This document shows, in pieces, positions 43,746 to 52,554 of a stretch of DNA of 64,000 bases. Within the stretch, counting starts at the first letter, position 1. Each line of letters starts with the position of its first letter. Source of the stretch: Flavobacteriaceae bacterium (GTDB lineage: Bacteria; Bacteroidota; Bacteroidia; Flavobacteriales; Flavobacteriaceae); contig CANHRI010000004.1 in assembly GCA_947463515.1 (NCBI GenBank), positions 1 to 64,000 of the forward strand, in the 5' to 3' direction. The position numbers and the translations under genes were made by a program. The notes under the pieces are model-generated. The model did no database searches. It was not told where the DNA came from and saw only the letters and a list, made by a program, of their open reading frames with translations.

Positions 43746-44330
43746 ATGAAAATCAACAACCCATTTAAAGGAAAGAATACCATGAATACTGAGACAAACG
43801 AACATGAAGCTCCTGAGTTAGCCCCTGAAGTGCAACCCGAAGTATCGGAATCAGAAGGAAGTGCGTCAGCGGAAGAATTGTCAGCAGAGCAAAAGTTGGA
43901 GTTGCAATTGGCCCAAGAAAAAGATAAATTTTTGCGTTTGTTTGCCGAATTTGAGAATTATAAAAAACGTACCGCCAAAGAGCGATTAGAGTTGTTTAAA
44001 ACAGCCAATCAAGAAGTTTTGGTTGCGATGTTACCGGTTTTAGATGATTTTGATCGAGCAATGGAACAAATTCAAAAATCAGCCGACGAAGCTTTGTTCA
44101 AAGGAGTTGAATTGATTCATGAAAAATTTAAATCTACTTTAGTTGCGAAAGGTCTTGAACAAGTTTCCCTTCAAGCGGGGGATGCTTTTGATGCGGATTT
44201 TGCAGAAGCGATTACTCAAATTCCTGCGCCCACAGAGGATTTGAAGGGTAAAATCGTAGATGTGATTGAAAAAGGGTATAAATTAGGCGATAAAATTATC
44301 CGTTTTCCTAAAGTGGTCATCGGACAATAA
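43746..44330 (+). CDS. grpE: Nucleotide exchange factor GrpE
   Basis: 194 residues. An acidic, disordered N-terminus (about 10-55) is followed by the long coiled coil (EQKLELQLAQEKDKFLRLFA) and the conserved FENYKKRTAKE. The C-terminal beta-wing has VIEKGYKLGDKIIRFPKVVIGQ, close to the universal GYxxxxRVLRPAxVxV. Start is 43746, with Met13 at 43782 an alternative. Forms an operon with dnaJ (8-bp gap). Confidence 0.96.
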   Translation: MKINNPFKGKNTMNTETNEHEAPELAPEVQPEVSESEGSASAEELSAEQKLELQLAQEKDKFLRLFAEFENYKKRTAKERLELFKTANQEVLVAMLPVLDDFDRAMEQIQKSADEALFKGVELIHEKFKSTLVAKGLEQVSLQAGDAFDADFAEAITQIPAPTEDLKGKIVDVIEKGYKLGDKIIRFPKVVIGQ

Positions 44331-44338
44331 TTTAAGAT

Positions 44339-45457
44339 ATGAGTAAAAAAGACTTTTACGAAATACTAGGCGTCGGTAAAAATGCCAGTGCGGAGGAAAT
44401 AAAAAAAGCCTACCGTAAGAAAGCGATTGAATTTCACCCGGACAAAAACCCCGGCAATAAAGAAGCAGAAGAAAACTTCAAGTTAGCCGCAGAAGCCTAT
44501 GAGGTTTTGAGTGATCCCGATAAAAAAGCACGTTATGATCAATACGGTCATGCAGCATTTGATGGGGCAGGTGGCTTTGGTGGTGGTCATCACATGAATA
44601 TGGATGATATTTTCAGTCAGTTTGGCGATATTTTTGGTGGTGCTTTTGGGGGGAGTTTTGGCGGTGGATTTGGCGGCGGTGGTTCCCGCAGAATGAAAGG
44701 CAGTAATCTACGGATTAAAGTCAAACTCACACTAGAAGAAGTAGTCAACGGCGTTGAAAAGAAAGTAAAAGTTAAGCGTAAAATACAAGCGCCAGGCGTT
44801 CGGTATAAAACGTGTCCTACCTGTAATGGTGCGGGTCAAGTATTAAAAGTTACCAATACGATTCTGGGTCGCATGCAAACCGCAACAACGTGTCATATGT
44901 GTGGCGGTTCTGGGCAAACTATTGAAAGTAAACCGAACAATGCCGATGCCTACGGTATGATTATGGAAGACGAGACCGTTTCTATTAAAATACCAGCAGG
45001 TGTTGCCGATGGAATGCAATTGAAAGTGTCGGGCAAAGGAAACGATGCTCCTGGAAATGGAATCCCCGGCGATTTAATTGTAGTGATCGAAGAAACGGAG
45101 CACGAATGGCTTAAACGGGATGGCGAAAACCTTCACTATGATTTATACATCAGTTTTGCAGAAGCCGCATTAGGGGTTTCGAAGGAATTAGATACGGTTA
45201 ATGGAAAAGTCCGTATTAAGTTGGAAGAGGGCATTCAATCCGGAAAAATTTTACGATTGAAAGGAAAAGGAATCCCCAGTTTAAACAGTTATGGGAATGG
45301 CGATTTACTTGTACATGTCAATGTTTGGACCCCTAAAGCATTGTCTAAAGAGCAACGCCAATTTTTTGAAAAAGCATTGACCGACGAAAACTTTATACCG
45401 TGCCCCGAAAAGAGCGAAAAATCTTTTTTTGAAAAAGTTAAAGATATGTTTTCGTAG
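44339..45457 (+). CDS. dnaJ: Chaperone DnaJ with a reduced zinc finger
   Basis: 372 residues. J domain (HPD at about residue 32), a Gly/Phe-rich linker (about 75-115), two substrate-binding beta domains and a C-terminal dimer region. Only two CxxCxGxG motifs are present (CPTCNGAG and CHMCGGSG), instead of the usual four, so one zinc site instead of two is expected. I recall this as normal for flavobacterial DnaJ. Hsp70 co-chaperone. Confidence 0.96.
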   Translation: MSKKDFYEILGVGKNASAEEIKKAYRKKAIEFHPDKNPGNKEAEENFKLAAEAYEVLSDPDKKARYDQYGHAAFDGAGGFGGGHHMNMDDIFSQFGDIFGGAFGGSFGGGFGGGGSRRMKGSNLRIKVKLTLEEVVNGVEKKVKVKRKIQAPGVRYKTCPTCNGAGQVLKVTNTILGRMQTATTCHMCGGSGQTIESKPNNADAYGMIMEDETVSIKIPAGVADGMQLKVSGKGNDAPGNGIPGDLIVVIEETEHEWLKRDGENLHYDLYISFAEAALGVSKELDTVNGKVRIKLEEGIQSGKILRLKGKGIPSLNSYGNGDLLVHVNVWTPKALSKEQRQFFEKALTDENFIPCPEKSEKSFFEKVKDMFS

Positions 45458-45472
45458 TTAAAAAAATAATTT

Positions 45473-45558
45473 TACTTTTGAGCATTACTTGGGAACAAGT
45501 AATTTCTTTTTCATAGCAATTTTTCCCATCCTTGTGTCACCATAAGGGTGGGTTTTTT
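45473..45558 (+). ncRNA. Candidate small RNA or attenuator leader downstream of dnaJ
   Basis: A TACTTTTG -7 box (45473-45480) is followed by a perfect hairpin ATTACTTG-GGAA-CAAGTAAT (45484-45503). Further on is a terminator, CCCATCCTT (45525-45533) with AAGGGTGGG (45544-45552), and T6. This gives a possible RNA of about 70 nt. No clear -33 TTG was found. It could instead be the dnaJ terminator region or a leader controlling the ABC genes at 45621. Confidence 0.45.
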
Positions 45559-45620
45559 GTTTTTAGTTATGCCCCATTCTGTTGGGAATTCCGTATTTTT
45601 ACCCGAAGATTTAAAAACAT

Positions 45621-46541
45621 ATGCAATCCATTTTAACTGTTGATAAAGTTGTCAAACAATACGGTGACTATACTGCTTTGAATGCCGTTTCACTCACGGT
45701 GCCCCAAGGAAGCATTTATGGTTTATTGGGACCCAATGGCGCCGGTAAAACATCTCTTATTCGCATCATCAATCAGATTACTTTGCCCGATAGCGGTTCG
45801 ATTATATTGGATGGTGAACCCCTTCATCCAAAGCATGTTCATGAAATAGGGTATATGCCCGAAGAGCGTGGATTGTATAAAACCATGAAAGTAGGAGAGC
45901 AATGTCTGTATCTAGCGCAGCTCAAAGGGATGTCAAAAAATGATGCCAAAACACAACTCAAGTATTGGTTTGAAAAGTTTGAGATCACTTCTTGGTGGGA
46001 CAAAAAAATACAAGAATTGTCCAAAGGAATGGCGCAAAAAGTGCAATTTATTGTGACGGTATTGCATCAACCGAAGCTTTTGATCTTGGACGAACCCTTT
46101 TCGGGTTTTGACCCTGTTAATGCCAATTTGATTAAAGATGAAATTATCGCTCTAAATCGACAGGGAACTTCGATTATTTTTTCAACCCATCGCATGGAAT
46201 CGGTAGAGGAGATGTGCGATTATATTGCTTTGATCCATCGATCGAATAAGTTGATTGAAGGAAAGTTGTCGGAGGTGAAAAAGCAATACAGAACCCATTC
46301 GTATGACGTTGGGATTTTGACCGATAATGTGGAAGGTGTTTGGTATGATTTGTCCCAAAAATTCACCCTGAAAACAACTGATTTCAAGTCGTTGAATCAA
46401 GAGTTAAAATTGGAAATTCAATTAGGAAATCATTCCGCCAATGAACTTTTACACACGCTGATGCAACGTGGGCAAGTAACCCATTTTGCAGAAAAAATAC
46501 CCACTGTGAATGACATTTTTATCCAAACTGTAACGGATTAA
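45621..46541 (+). CDS. ABC transporter ATP-binding protein (NatA-like)
   Basis: 306 residues. Walker A GPNGAGKTS, signature LSKGMAQKVQF and Walker B LLILDEPFSGFDP, then switch H in FSTHRMESVEEM. The C-terminal 80 residues are the DUF4162-type extension found in NatA/CcmA-like ATPases. Its partner permease follows after 9 bp. Confidence 0.93.
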   Translation: MQSILTVDKVVKQYGDYTALNAVSLTVPQGSIYGLLGPNGAGKTSLIRIINQITLPDSGSIILDGEPLHPKHVHEIGYMPEERGLYKTMKVGEQCLYLAQLKGMSKNDAKTQLKYWFEKFEITSWWDKKIQELSKGMAQKVQFIVTVLHQPKLLILDEPFSGFDPVNANLIKDEIIALNRQGTSIIFSTHRMESVEEMCDYIALIHRSNKLIEGKLSEVKKQYRTHSYDVGILTDNVEGVWYDLSQKFTLKTTDFKSLNQELKLEIQLGNHSANELLHTLMQRGQVTHFAEKIPTVNDIFIQTVTD

Positions 46542-46550
46542 TCGGCTATT

Positions 46551-47852
46551 ATGAGCAAACTTGTATTGATAATTAAGCGAGAATTTACCGCCAAAGTGCG
46601 CAATAAGTCTTTTATTGTGATGACTTTTTTGAGTCCGTTACTTTTTGTTGGAATTGCAGTTTTTGTCGGCTATTTGAGTACGTTGAAAGCCGATCAAAAA
46701 ACCATTGCCATTCATGACGAAACGGGTCGTTTTTTTGCACAGTTTAAAAGTGACGAAGAGTATAAATATGTTGATTTTTCACAAACACCTGTACCTGTTC
46801 TAAAAGATAGCATCCAAGCCGAACATTATGAGGGTTTGTTATTGATTCCGAATGAAACTGAAAACAAGGACTTGGAAAAAACGATAGAATACATCTCCAA
46901 TGATAGTCCGAGCGTCATGTTTATTGCCGATTTAGAGTCGGTTATTACCAAAAAAATGACCCAAGAAAATTTTAAAGCAGTCGGTTTAGATACACTGAAA
47001 ATACAACAAGCCCAAGCTAAAGTTGCCATTAATTTGGTCAAAGCTTCAGGGGAACAAGCTTTGAAAGGGATTAACGAAATAAAGATTGGAATTGGAGGTG
47101 CTTTTGGTTATCTAATTATGATGTTTATCGTTATCTATGGAAATATGGTGATGCGTAGTGTCATTGAAGAAAAAACATCGCGTATTATTGAAGTAATTAT
47201 TTCCTCAGTAAAACCGTTTCAGTTGATGATGGGCAAAATTATTGGTACGTCCATTGCAGGGATTCTTCAGTTTTTGATTTGGGCCTTGTTAGGTTTGACC
47301 GCAATGTTTGTACTGTCCGTTGTTTTTGATGTGCCGCTGGGAGCTACCTCTGGGCAAACGCAAAAAATAATGGCTACTTCAGGACAAGATTTAAGCAAAG
47401 TAGCTTTGTATTTGAATGAGTTATGGAAGTTGCCGGTGGGGACGATACTCGTTTCGTTTATTTTTTATTTTATCGGAGGGTATTTTCTATACAGTTCGTT
47501 TTATGCCGCAATTGGTGCCGCTGTTGATAACGAAACCGATTCACAGCAGTTTTTATTGCCCATTATCATGCCGTTGATTTTGGGAGTTTATATTGGATTC
47601 TTCACGGTCATGAATGATCCACACGGCACGATTGCTACTACATTTTCTATGGTACCGCTTACTTCCCCCATCGTAATGATGATGCGTATTCCTTTTGGAG
47701 TGCCTTGGTGGCAGTTGGCGATTTCTTTGGTGTTATTGTTTGGTACATTTGTTTTTGTCGTATGGTTTGCTTCCAAAATTTATCGTGTAGGAATTTTGAT
47801 GTATGGGAAACGTCCCACCTGGAAGGAATTATTGCGTTGGATTTCCTATTAA
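46551..47852 (+). CDS. ABC transporter permease (NatB/ABC-2 type)
   Basis: 433 residues. One N-terminal helix (about 20-42), a large extracytoplasmic domain to about 175, and about five C-terminal helices. VIEEKTSRIIEVIISSVKPFQLMMGKI is the ABC-2 core motif (shown here in part: EEKTSRIIEVIISS). Na+ extrusion is known for B. subtilis NatAB; the substrate here is unknown. Confidence 0.9.
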   Translation: MSKLVLIIKREFTAKVRNKSFIVMTFLSPLLFVGIAVFVGYLSTLKADQKTIAIHDETGRFFAQFKSDEEYKYVDFSQTPVPVLKDSIQAEHYEGLLLIPNETENKDLEKTIEYISNDSPSVMFIADLESVITKKMTQENFKAVGLDTLKIQQAQAKVAINLVKASGEQALKGINEIKIGIGGAFGYLIMMFIVIYGNMVMRSVIEEKTSRIIEVIISSVKPFQLMMGKIIGTSIAGILQFLIWALLGLTAMFVLSVVFDVPLGATSGQTQKIMATSGQDLSKVALYLNELWKLPVGTILVSFIFYFIGGYFLYSSFYAAIGAAVDNETDSQQFLLPIIMPLILGVYIGFFTVMNDPHGTIATTFSMVPLTSPIVMMMRIPFGVPWWQLAISLVLLFGTFVFVVWFASKIYRVGILMYGKRPTWKELLRWISY

Positions 47853-47906
47853 AGCCGAAAGTGGCATGTCCTTTGTTACAATCTGAAAATAAATAAAATA
47901 CAACTT

Positions 47907-49070
47907 ATGCCTAAAATATTGGTCATAGAAGATGAATCTTCCATCCGTCGTGTGCTTACGCGAATTTTAACAGAAGAAAGCGATACCTATCAAGTGGAAG
48001 AAGCTGAAGATGGGGTGCAAGGCCTAGAAAAAATTAAAGTCACTGATTTTGATTTGGTTTTGTGCGATATAAAAATGCCCAAAATGGATGGGGAAGAACT
48101 CCTTGAGGCGGTAAAAAAAATAAAGCCTGAAATTCCTATTGTGATGATTTCAGGGCATGGTGATATGGAAACAGCCATCAATACCATGCGATTAGGAGCT
48201 TTCGATTATATCTCCAAACCCCCTGATTTAAATCGATTACTCAATACCGTTCGCAATGCGTTGGATCGCAAGCAATTGGTTGTTGAGAATAAAATTTTAA
48301 AAAAGAAGGTTTCCAAAAACTATGAAATCATTGGAACGAGCGCACCGATTCAGCATATCAAGGAAATGATTGAAAAGGTTGCCAAAACCGATGCCCGCGT
48401 TTTAATCACGGGGCCAAATGGAACGGGTAAGGAATTAGTCGCCCACCAATTGCATCAAAAAAGCGATCGCTCTGAGGCCCCTATAGTTGAAGTAAACTGT
48501 GCGGCGATTCCCTCGGAGTTGATTGAAAGTGAATTGTTTGGCCATGTAAAAGGCGCTTTTACTTCGGCGGTTAAAGATCGTGCGGGTAAGTTTGAAGCAG
48601 CCGATGGTGGCACCATTTTTTTGGATGAGATAGGCGATATGAGTTTGGCCGCACAGGCTAAGGTTTTACGCGCGTTACAAGAAAATTTAATCCAGCGAGT
48701 TGGAGCCGATAAGGATATCAAAGTCAATGTTCGCGTAATTGCAGCAACGAATAAGGATTTGAAAAAGGAAATCGAAGAAGGAAAATTTCGGGAGGATTTA
48801 TACCATCGATTAGCCGTTATTTTAATAAAAGTTCCTGCATTAAATGAACGCCGAGATGATATCCCATTGTTGATAGAACATTTTACAGCAAAAATTGCTG
48901 AGGAACAAGGAAATGCTCCCAAACAGTTTTCACATGCCGCTGTTCAATTGCTTCAAGAATATGATTGGACGGGTAATATTCGCGAATTACGCAATGTCGT
49001 GGAGCGTTTGATTATTTTGGGAGGCCAAGAGATTTCGGAAAGTGACGTGAAATTATTTGCGAGTAAATAA
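47907..49070 (+). CDS. Sigma-54-dependent response regulator without DNA-binding domain
   Basis: 387 residues. Receiver domain with the phosphorylatable D54 in VLCDIKMPKMDG and a conserved K near 105. The AAA+ domain has Walker A GPNGTGKE, the sigma-54 contact loop GAFTSA (canonical GAFTGA) and Walker B GGTIFLDEIGD. The protein ends soon after the C-terminal AAA+ helices (IRELRNVVERLIIL, then DVKLFASK), so the usual Fis-type helix-turn-helix is absent. Activity from solution, or on DNA through a partner, is inferred. No cognate histidine kinase is next to it. Confidence 0.9.
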   Translation: MPKILVIEDESSIRRVLTRILTEESDTYQVEEAEDGVQGLEKIKVTDFDLVLCDIKMPKMDGEELLEAVKKIKPEIPIVMISGHGDMETAINTMRLGAFDYISKPPDLNRLLNTVRNALDRKQLVVENKILKKKVSKNYEIIGTSAPIQHIKEMIEKVAKTDARVLITGPNGTGKELVAHQLHQKSDRSEAPIVEVNCAAIPSELIESELFGHVKGAFTSAVKDRAGKFEAADGGTIFLDEIGDMSLAAQAKVLRALQENLIQRVGADKDIKVNVRVIAATNKDLKKEIEEGKFREDLYHRLAVILIKVPALNERRDDIPLLIEHFTAKIAEEQGNAPKQFSHAAVQLLQEYDWTGNIRELRNVVERLIILGGQEISESDVKLFASK

Positions 49071-49086
49071 ATTAAAAAAAGTATTT

Positions 49087-49716
49087 ATGCAGTTAAAAAA
49101 AATAAACCCAATACTTCAGCAAGCCTTGATAGAATCGGGTTTAACATCGGCGAATGACCTGCAAGATGGAACGTATGCTGCGATAAAAAGTGGTACTGAT
49201 ATGGTCATTCAAAGTGATGTTGGAAGTGGGAAGTCGACCACAATTGCACTCCATGTCATTCAGCGCTTGAACAAGCCTTTTGAATTGTCTCCAAGGGCCT
49301 TGATTATTTGTAATGATAAAGTCAAAGTGTTAGAGATGGTTGAGGTGTTCAACCAATTAAATAAGTACAATGCCTTGCGTATTTATCATGTTCATGATCG
49401 TTCGGATTTGGATGAAGATAAAAATCAAATTTCTCTGGGAATCGATGTTTTAATTGGCACGCCAAATCAATTGACGACCATGTTTGGTTCGGCTGGTTTT
49501 GATGTAAACCAATTGAAAATGTTTATATTAGATGATGCAGAGGTAATCATAAAAAATCGATACGAGCCCAAAATTCTTCGTTTATCTGAGAGTATTGAAA
49601 AAGTACAGCGGATTTTCTTTTGTTCTCAAATTACAGAACGCCTCGAAATCATCGCCGAAAACATCATGATTGAACCTTTGTTTTTTGAAGTGGAAGACGA
49701 AGAAGACGAAAATTAA
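49087..49716 (+). CDS. Half-size DEAD/DEAH-box helicase-like protein
   Basis: 209 residues from MQLKKINPILQQ; the frame upstream to 49057 overlaps the previous gene. Contains one RecA-like domain: a Q-motif-like region (DLQDGTYAAIKSGTDMVIQ), Walker A SDVGSGKST at 43-51, GTPNQLTTMFG (motif Ib) and LDDAEVI in place of DEAD. The second RecA domain is missing, so it cannot be a complete helicase. An RNA-related role is guessed from the family. Confidence 0.8.
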   Translation: MQLKKINPILQQALIESGLTSANDLQDGTYAAIKSGTDMVIQSDVGSGKSTTIALHVIQRLNKPFELSPRALIICNDKVKVLEMVEVFNQLNKYNALRIYHVHDRSDLDEDKNQISLGIDVLIGTPNQLTTMFGSAGFDVNQLKMFILDDAEVIIKNRYEPKILRLSESIEKVQRIFFCSQITERLEIIAENIMIEPLFFEVEDEEDEN

Positions 49717-49740
49717 TAAAAATTGAAAATTTAGAAACCC

Positions 49741-49765
49741 ATCCCGATACTTTCGGGATTTTTTA
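49741..49765 (+). terminator. Intrinsic terminator
   Basis: Stem ATCCCGA / TCGGGAT with a 5-nt loop, then T-rich sequence. Confidence 0.8.
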
Positions 49766-49813
49766 TTTTTGTTAAAATTAATATCGGATAGTAATAATTA
49801 AAGAATAAAACGA

Positions 49814-49821
49814 TACCTTTG
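49814..49821 (+). promoter_or_regulatory. -7 box TACCTTTG before the Fic gene
   Basis: Exact match ending 4 bases before the ATG at 49826, so a leaderless transcript is predicted. Confidence 0.5.
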
Positions 49822-49825
49822 TGGT

Positions 49826-50782
49826 ATGTGGGAGATTGATAGAAGTTACTATGTAGAATTTGAAGAAACGTTCCAACGCTTGTTTGACAAAAAACAAATG
49901 TTAGATCAAGGGCGGCCATTACCTCAAAGTGCCCTCCAAAAAATCAAAGAATCCTTAACTATCGAATGGACCTACAATTCCAATAGTATCGAAGGAAACA
50001 CTTTGAGTCTTCGCGAAACCCAGCTTGTGCTTCAAGAGGGGATTACCATCAAAGGGAAGTCGTTGCGAGAGCATTTTGAAGTCAAAAACCATGAAGTTGC
50101 CATTGCGTATTTATATTCTATTGTGCATGATTCCTATCAGCTTCAAAGCCGCGATATTTTAACCTTACATGCTTATGTGTTGCGTTCGATCGAAGAAGAG
50201 TTCGCGGGTCGACTTCGCAATGGAGGAGTACGTATTTCAGGCGCAAATTTCATCCCTCCCAATGCGCTCAAAATTCCTGCACTCATTGATGAATTGATTG
50301 CTTTTGTGCATGATAATCCACAAGGCTTAAACACTATTGAATTAGCTACTATTTTTCATCATAAATTTGTTTGGATTCATCCATTTTTTGATGGTAATGG
50401 TAGAACTGTTCGTTTGGTTATGAATTTGTTATTAATGCAAGAGGGTTTTCCCCCAGCCATCATCTTAAAAAATGATAGAAAAAAATATTATGAAGCCCTT
50501 AATCAAGCCAATAATGGTAATTATCAAAAGCTCATTTTGTTGATGTGTCAAGCTGTAGAACGATCCTTAAACATCTATTTAAATGCTTTTCCGGGTCAAG
50601 AGCCTTACGAATCGATTGCCACAATAGTGAGTGAGCCGGGTACTCCATATGGGCAAGAGTACATCAGTTTATTAGCCCGTCAAGGCAAAATTGACGCCTA
50701 CAAAGAAGGCAAAAACTGGTACACCACCCGTAAAGCGATCACTGATTACATCCAAAACCGTCGCAGAACAAGACAACTTTAG
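49826..50782 (+). CDS. Fic family protein
   Basis: 318 residues. The core motif HPFFDGNGRTVR (about 184-195) matches HPFx(D/E)GNGRxxR, the AMP-transferase active site. The N-terminal inhibitory helix motif NSNSIEGN (about 50-57) fits (S/T)xxxE(G/N), so this is a class II, self-inhibited Fic protein. A winged-helix-like C-terminus follows (YGQEYISLLARQGKIDAYKE). Target is unknown. No antitoxin gene is needed because inhibition is internal. Confidence 0.93.
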   Translation: MWEIDRSYYVEFEETFQRLFDKKQMLDQGRPLPQSALQKIKESLTIEWTYNSNSIEGNTLSLRETQLVLQEGITIKGKSLREHFEVKNHEVAIAYLYSIVHDSYQLQSRDILTLHAYVLRSIEEEFAGRLRNGGVRISGANFIPPNALKIPALIDELIAFVHDNPQGLNTIELATIFHHKFVWIHPFFDGNGRTVRLVMNLLLMQEGFPPAIILKNDRKKYYEALNQANNGNYQKLILLMCQAVERSLNIYLNAFPGQEPYESIATIVSEPGTPYGQEYISLLARQGKIDAYKEGKNWYTTRKAITDYIQNRRRTRQL

Positions 50783-50796
50783 GGTTGTCTTTTTTC
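50770..50796 (+). terminator. Intrinsic terminator overlapping the fic stop codon
   Basis: Stem AAGACAAC / GTTGTCTT with a 6-nt loop containing the TAG stop, then a T-run. Confidence 0.75.
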
Positions 50797-50830
50797 TTTT
50801 ACTCCATTCTCAAGAAGTCCTTAATTCCGC

Positions 50831-50838
50831 TATCTTTG
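50831..50838 (+). promoter_or_regulatory. -7 box TATCTTTG of the ABC-F gene
   Basis: Exact match 27 bases before the ATG at 50866. Confidence 0.5.
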
Positions 50839-50865
50839 CCGCTTTATTTTAAAGCTATTACATCT

Positions 50866-52497
50866 ATGATTACCGTAAACGATATCGCTGTTGAATTTGG
50901 AGGAACTACCCTTTTTAGTGAAGTTACTTTTGCTATAAATGAAACCGATAAAATAGCCTTAATGGGCAAAAATGGTGCGGGAAAATCTACCTTATTAAAA
51001 ATTGTAGCCGGTCAAAACAAACCTACACGCGGTGCTGTTTCGGCCCCCAAAGAAGCGGTAATCGCTTATTTACCCCAGCATTTATTGACGCAAGATGATG
51101 TGACGGTTTTAGAAGAGACTTCCAAAGCTTTTGCGGAAATTTTTTCGATGAAAGAAGAAATTGATGCGCTAAATGAACAGCTTACAGTGCGTACCGATTA
51201 TGAAAGCGACGATTACATGAAGTTGATTGAACGCGTTTCAGAGTTAAGCGAAAAATTTTATTCTATCGAAGAAATCAATTACGAAGCCGAAGTCGAGAAA
51301 GTTTTAAAAGGGCTAGGATTTGAACGGGATGATTTTCATCGGCCTACTTCTGAATTTTCGGGGGGATGGCGAATGCGCATTGAATTGGCCAAAATACTTT
51401 TGAAAAAACCCGATTTGATTTTGCTCGATGAGCCCACCAATCACTTAGATATGGATAGTATTCAATGGTTGGAAGATTTTTTATTAAATCAAGCCAAGGC
51501 CGTAATGGTGATTTCCCACGACCGTGCTTTTGTTGACAACATCACCAACCGCACGATTGAAGTGACGATGGGGCGTATTTATGATTACCGTGCGAAGTAT
51601 TCCCATTATTTAGAGTTGCGAAAAGAACGTCGGGCACATCAACAAAAAGCCTACGAGGAGCAGCAAAAAATGATTGCTGAAACCACTGAATTTATCGAGC
51701 GATTCAAAGGAACCTATTCTAAAACTTTGCAAGTGCAATCTCGTGTGAAAATGTTGGAAAAACTCGAGTTAGTTGAGGTTGATGAGGTCGATACATCGGC
51801 TCTTCGTTTAAAATTTCCACCCTCCCCACGTAGTGGACAATATCCCGTTGTTGTTGAACATTTGTCCAAAAAATATGATGATCATGTGGTGTTTAAAGAT
51901 GCCAATATGGTTATAGAACGGGGACAAAAAGTGGCTTTTGTAGGGAAAAATGGGGAAGGGAAATCAACGATGATCAAAGCCATTATGAATGAAATCGATT
52001 TTGAAGGAAAATTAGAAATCGGTCATAATGTGCAGGTAGGGTATTTTGCCCAAAATCAAGCGGCTTTGTTGGATGGTGAATTGACGGTTTTTGAAACGAT
52101 TGATCGAATAGCTGTGGGTGAGATTCGAACCAAAATCAAAGATCTTCTCGGCGCCTTTATGTTTGGCGGCGATGATGTACATAAAAAGGTAAAAGTTTTA
52201 TCAGGCGGTGAGCGTACCCGTTTGGCGATGATTAAATTATTGCTTGAACCCGTAAACGTCTTGATTTTGGATGAGCCTACGAATCATTTGGACATGAAAA
52301 CAAAAGATATCATCAAAGAGGCGCTTAAAGACTTTGACGGCACGTTAATCCTTGTGTCGCACGATCGGGATTTCCTAGATGGCTTGGTTACTAAGGTTTT
52401 TGAATTTGGAAACAAGCGCGTACGAGAGCATTTTGAGGATATTAAAGGATTCTTGGAATATAAAAAAATGGAAAACTTAAAAGAGATTGAAAAATAA
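50866..52497 (+). CDS. ABC-F family ATPase (Uup/EttA type)
   Basis: 543 residues from MITVNDIAVEFGG; the upstream extension to 50785 crosses the promoter and is rejected. Two ATP-binding domains: Walker A GKNGAGKST and GKNGEGKST, signatures FSGGWRMRIEL and LSGGERTRLAM, and Walker B LILLDEPTNHLD and VLILDEPTNHLD. The charged P-site linker (about 235-300, RRAHQQKAYEEQQKM) joins them. No membrane segments. ABC-F proteins act on ribosomes at the E-site. Confidence 0.94.
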   Translation: MITVNDIAVEFGGTTLFSEVTFAINETDKIALMGKNGAGKSTLLKIVAGQNKPTRGAVSAPKEAVIAYLPQHLLTQDDVTVLEETSKAFAEIFSMKEEIDALNEQLTVRTDYESDDYMKLIERVSELSEKFYSIEEINYEAEVEKVLKGLGFERDDFHRPTSEFSGGWRMRIELAKILLKKPDLILLDEPTNHLDMDSIQWLEDFLLNQAKAVMVISHDRAFVDNITNRTIEVTMGRIYDYRAKYSHYLELRKERRAHQQKAYEEQQKMIAETTEFIERFKGTYSKTLQVQSRVKMLEKLELVEVDEVDTSALRLKFPPSPRSGQYPVVVEHLSKKYDDHVVFKDANMVIERGQKVAFVGKNGEGKSTMIKAIMNEIDFEGKLEIGHNVQVGYFAQNQAALLDGELTVFETIDRIAVGEIRTKIKDLLGAFMFGGDDVHKKVKVLSGGERTRLAMIKLLLEPVNVLILDEPTNHLDMKTKDIIKEALKDFDGTLILVSHDRDFLDGLVTKVFEFGNKRVREHFEDIKGFLEYKKMENLKEIEK

Positions 52498-52501
52498 ATC
52501 A

Positions 52502-52533
52502 AAGGCCGGAAGCACTCAACTCCCGGCCTTTTC
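52502..52533. terminator. Bidirectional intrinsic terminator
   Basis: AAGGCCGG / CCGGCCTT stem with a 13-nt loop between the ABC-F gene and the convergent VWA gene. Confidence 0.75.
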
Positions 52534-52554
52534 GTTAACCAAAATTAACCCTAA

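Noticed and set aside
43566-43805. 79-residue minus-strand frame upstream of grpE
   Set aside because: Covers the grpE promoter and start; no family resemblance.
48455-48922. 155-residue minus-strand frame in the sigma-54 activator
   Set aside because: Antisense shadow of the AAA+ domain.
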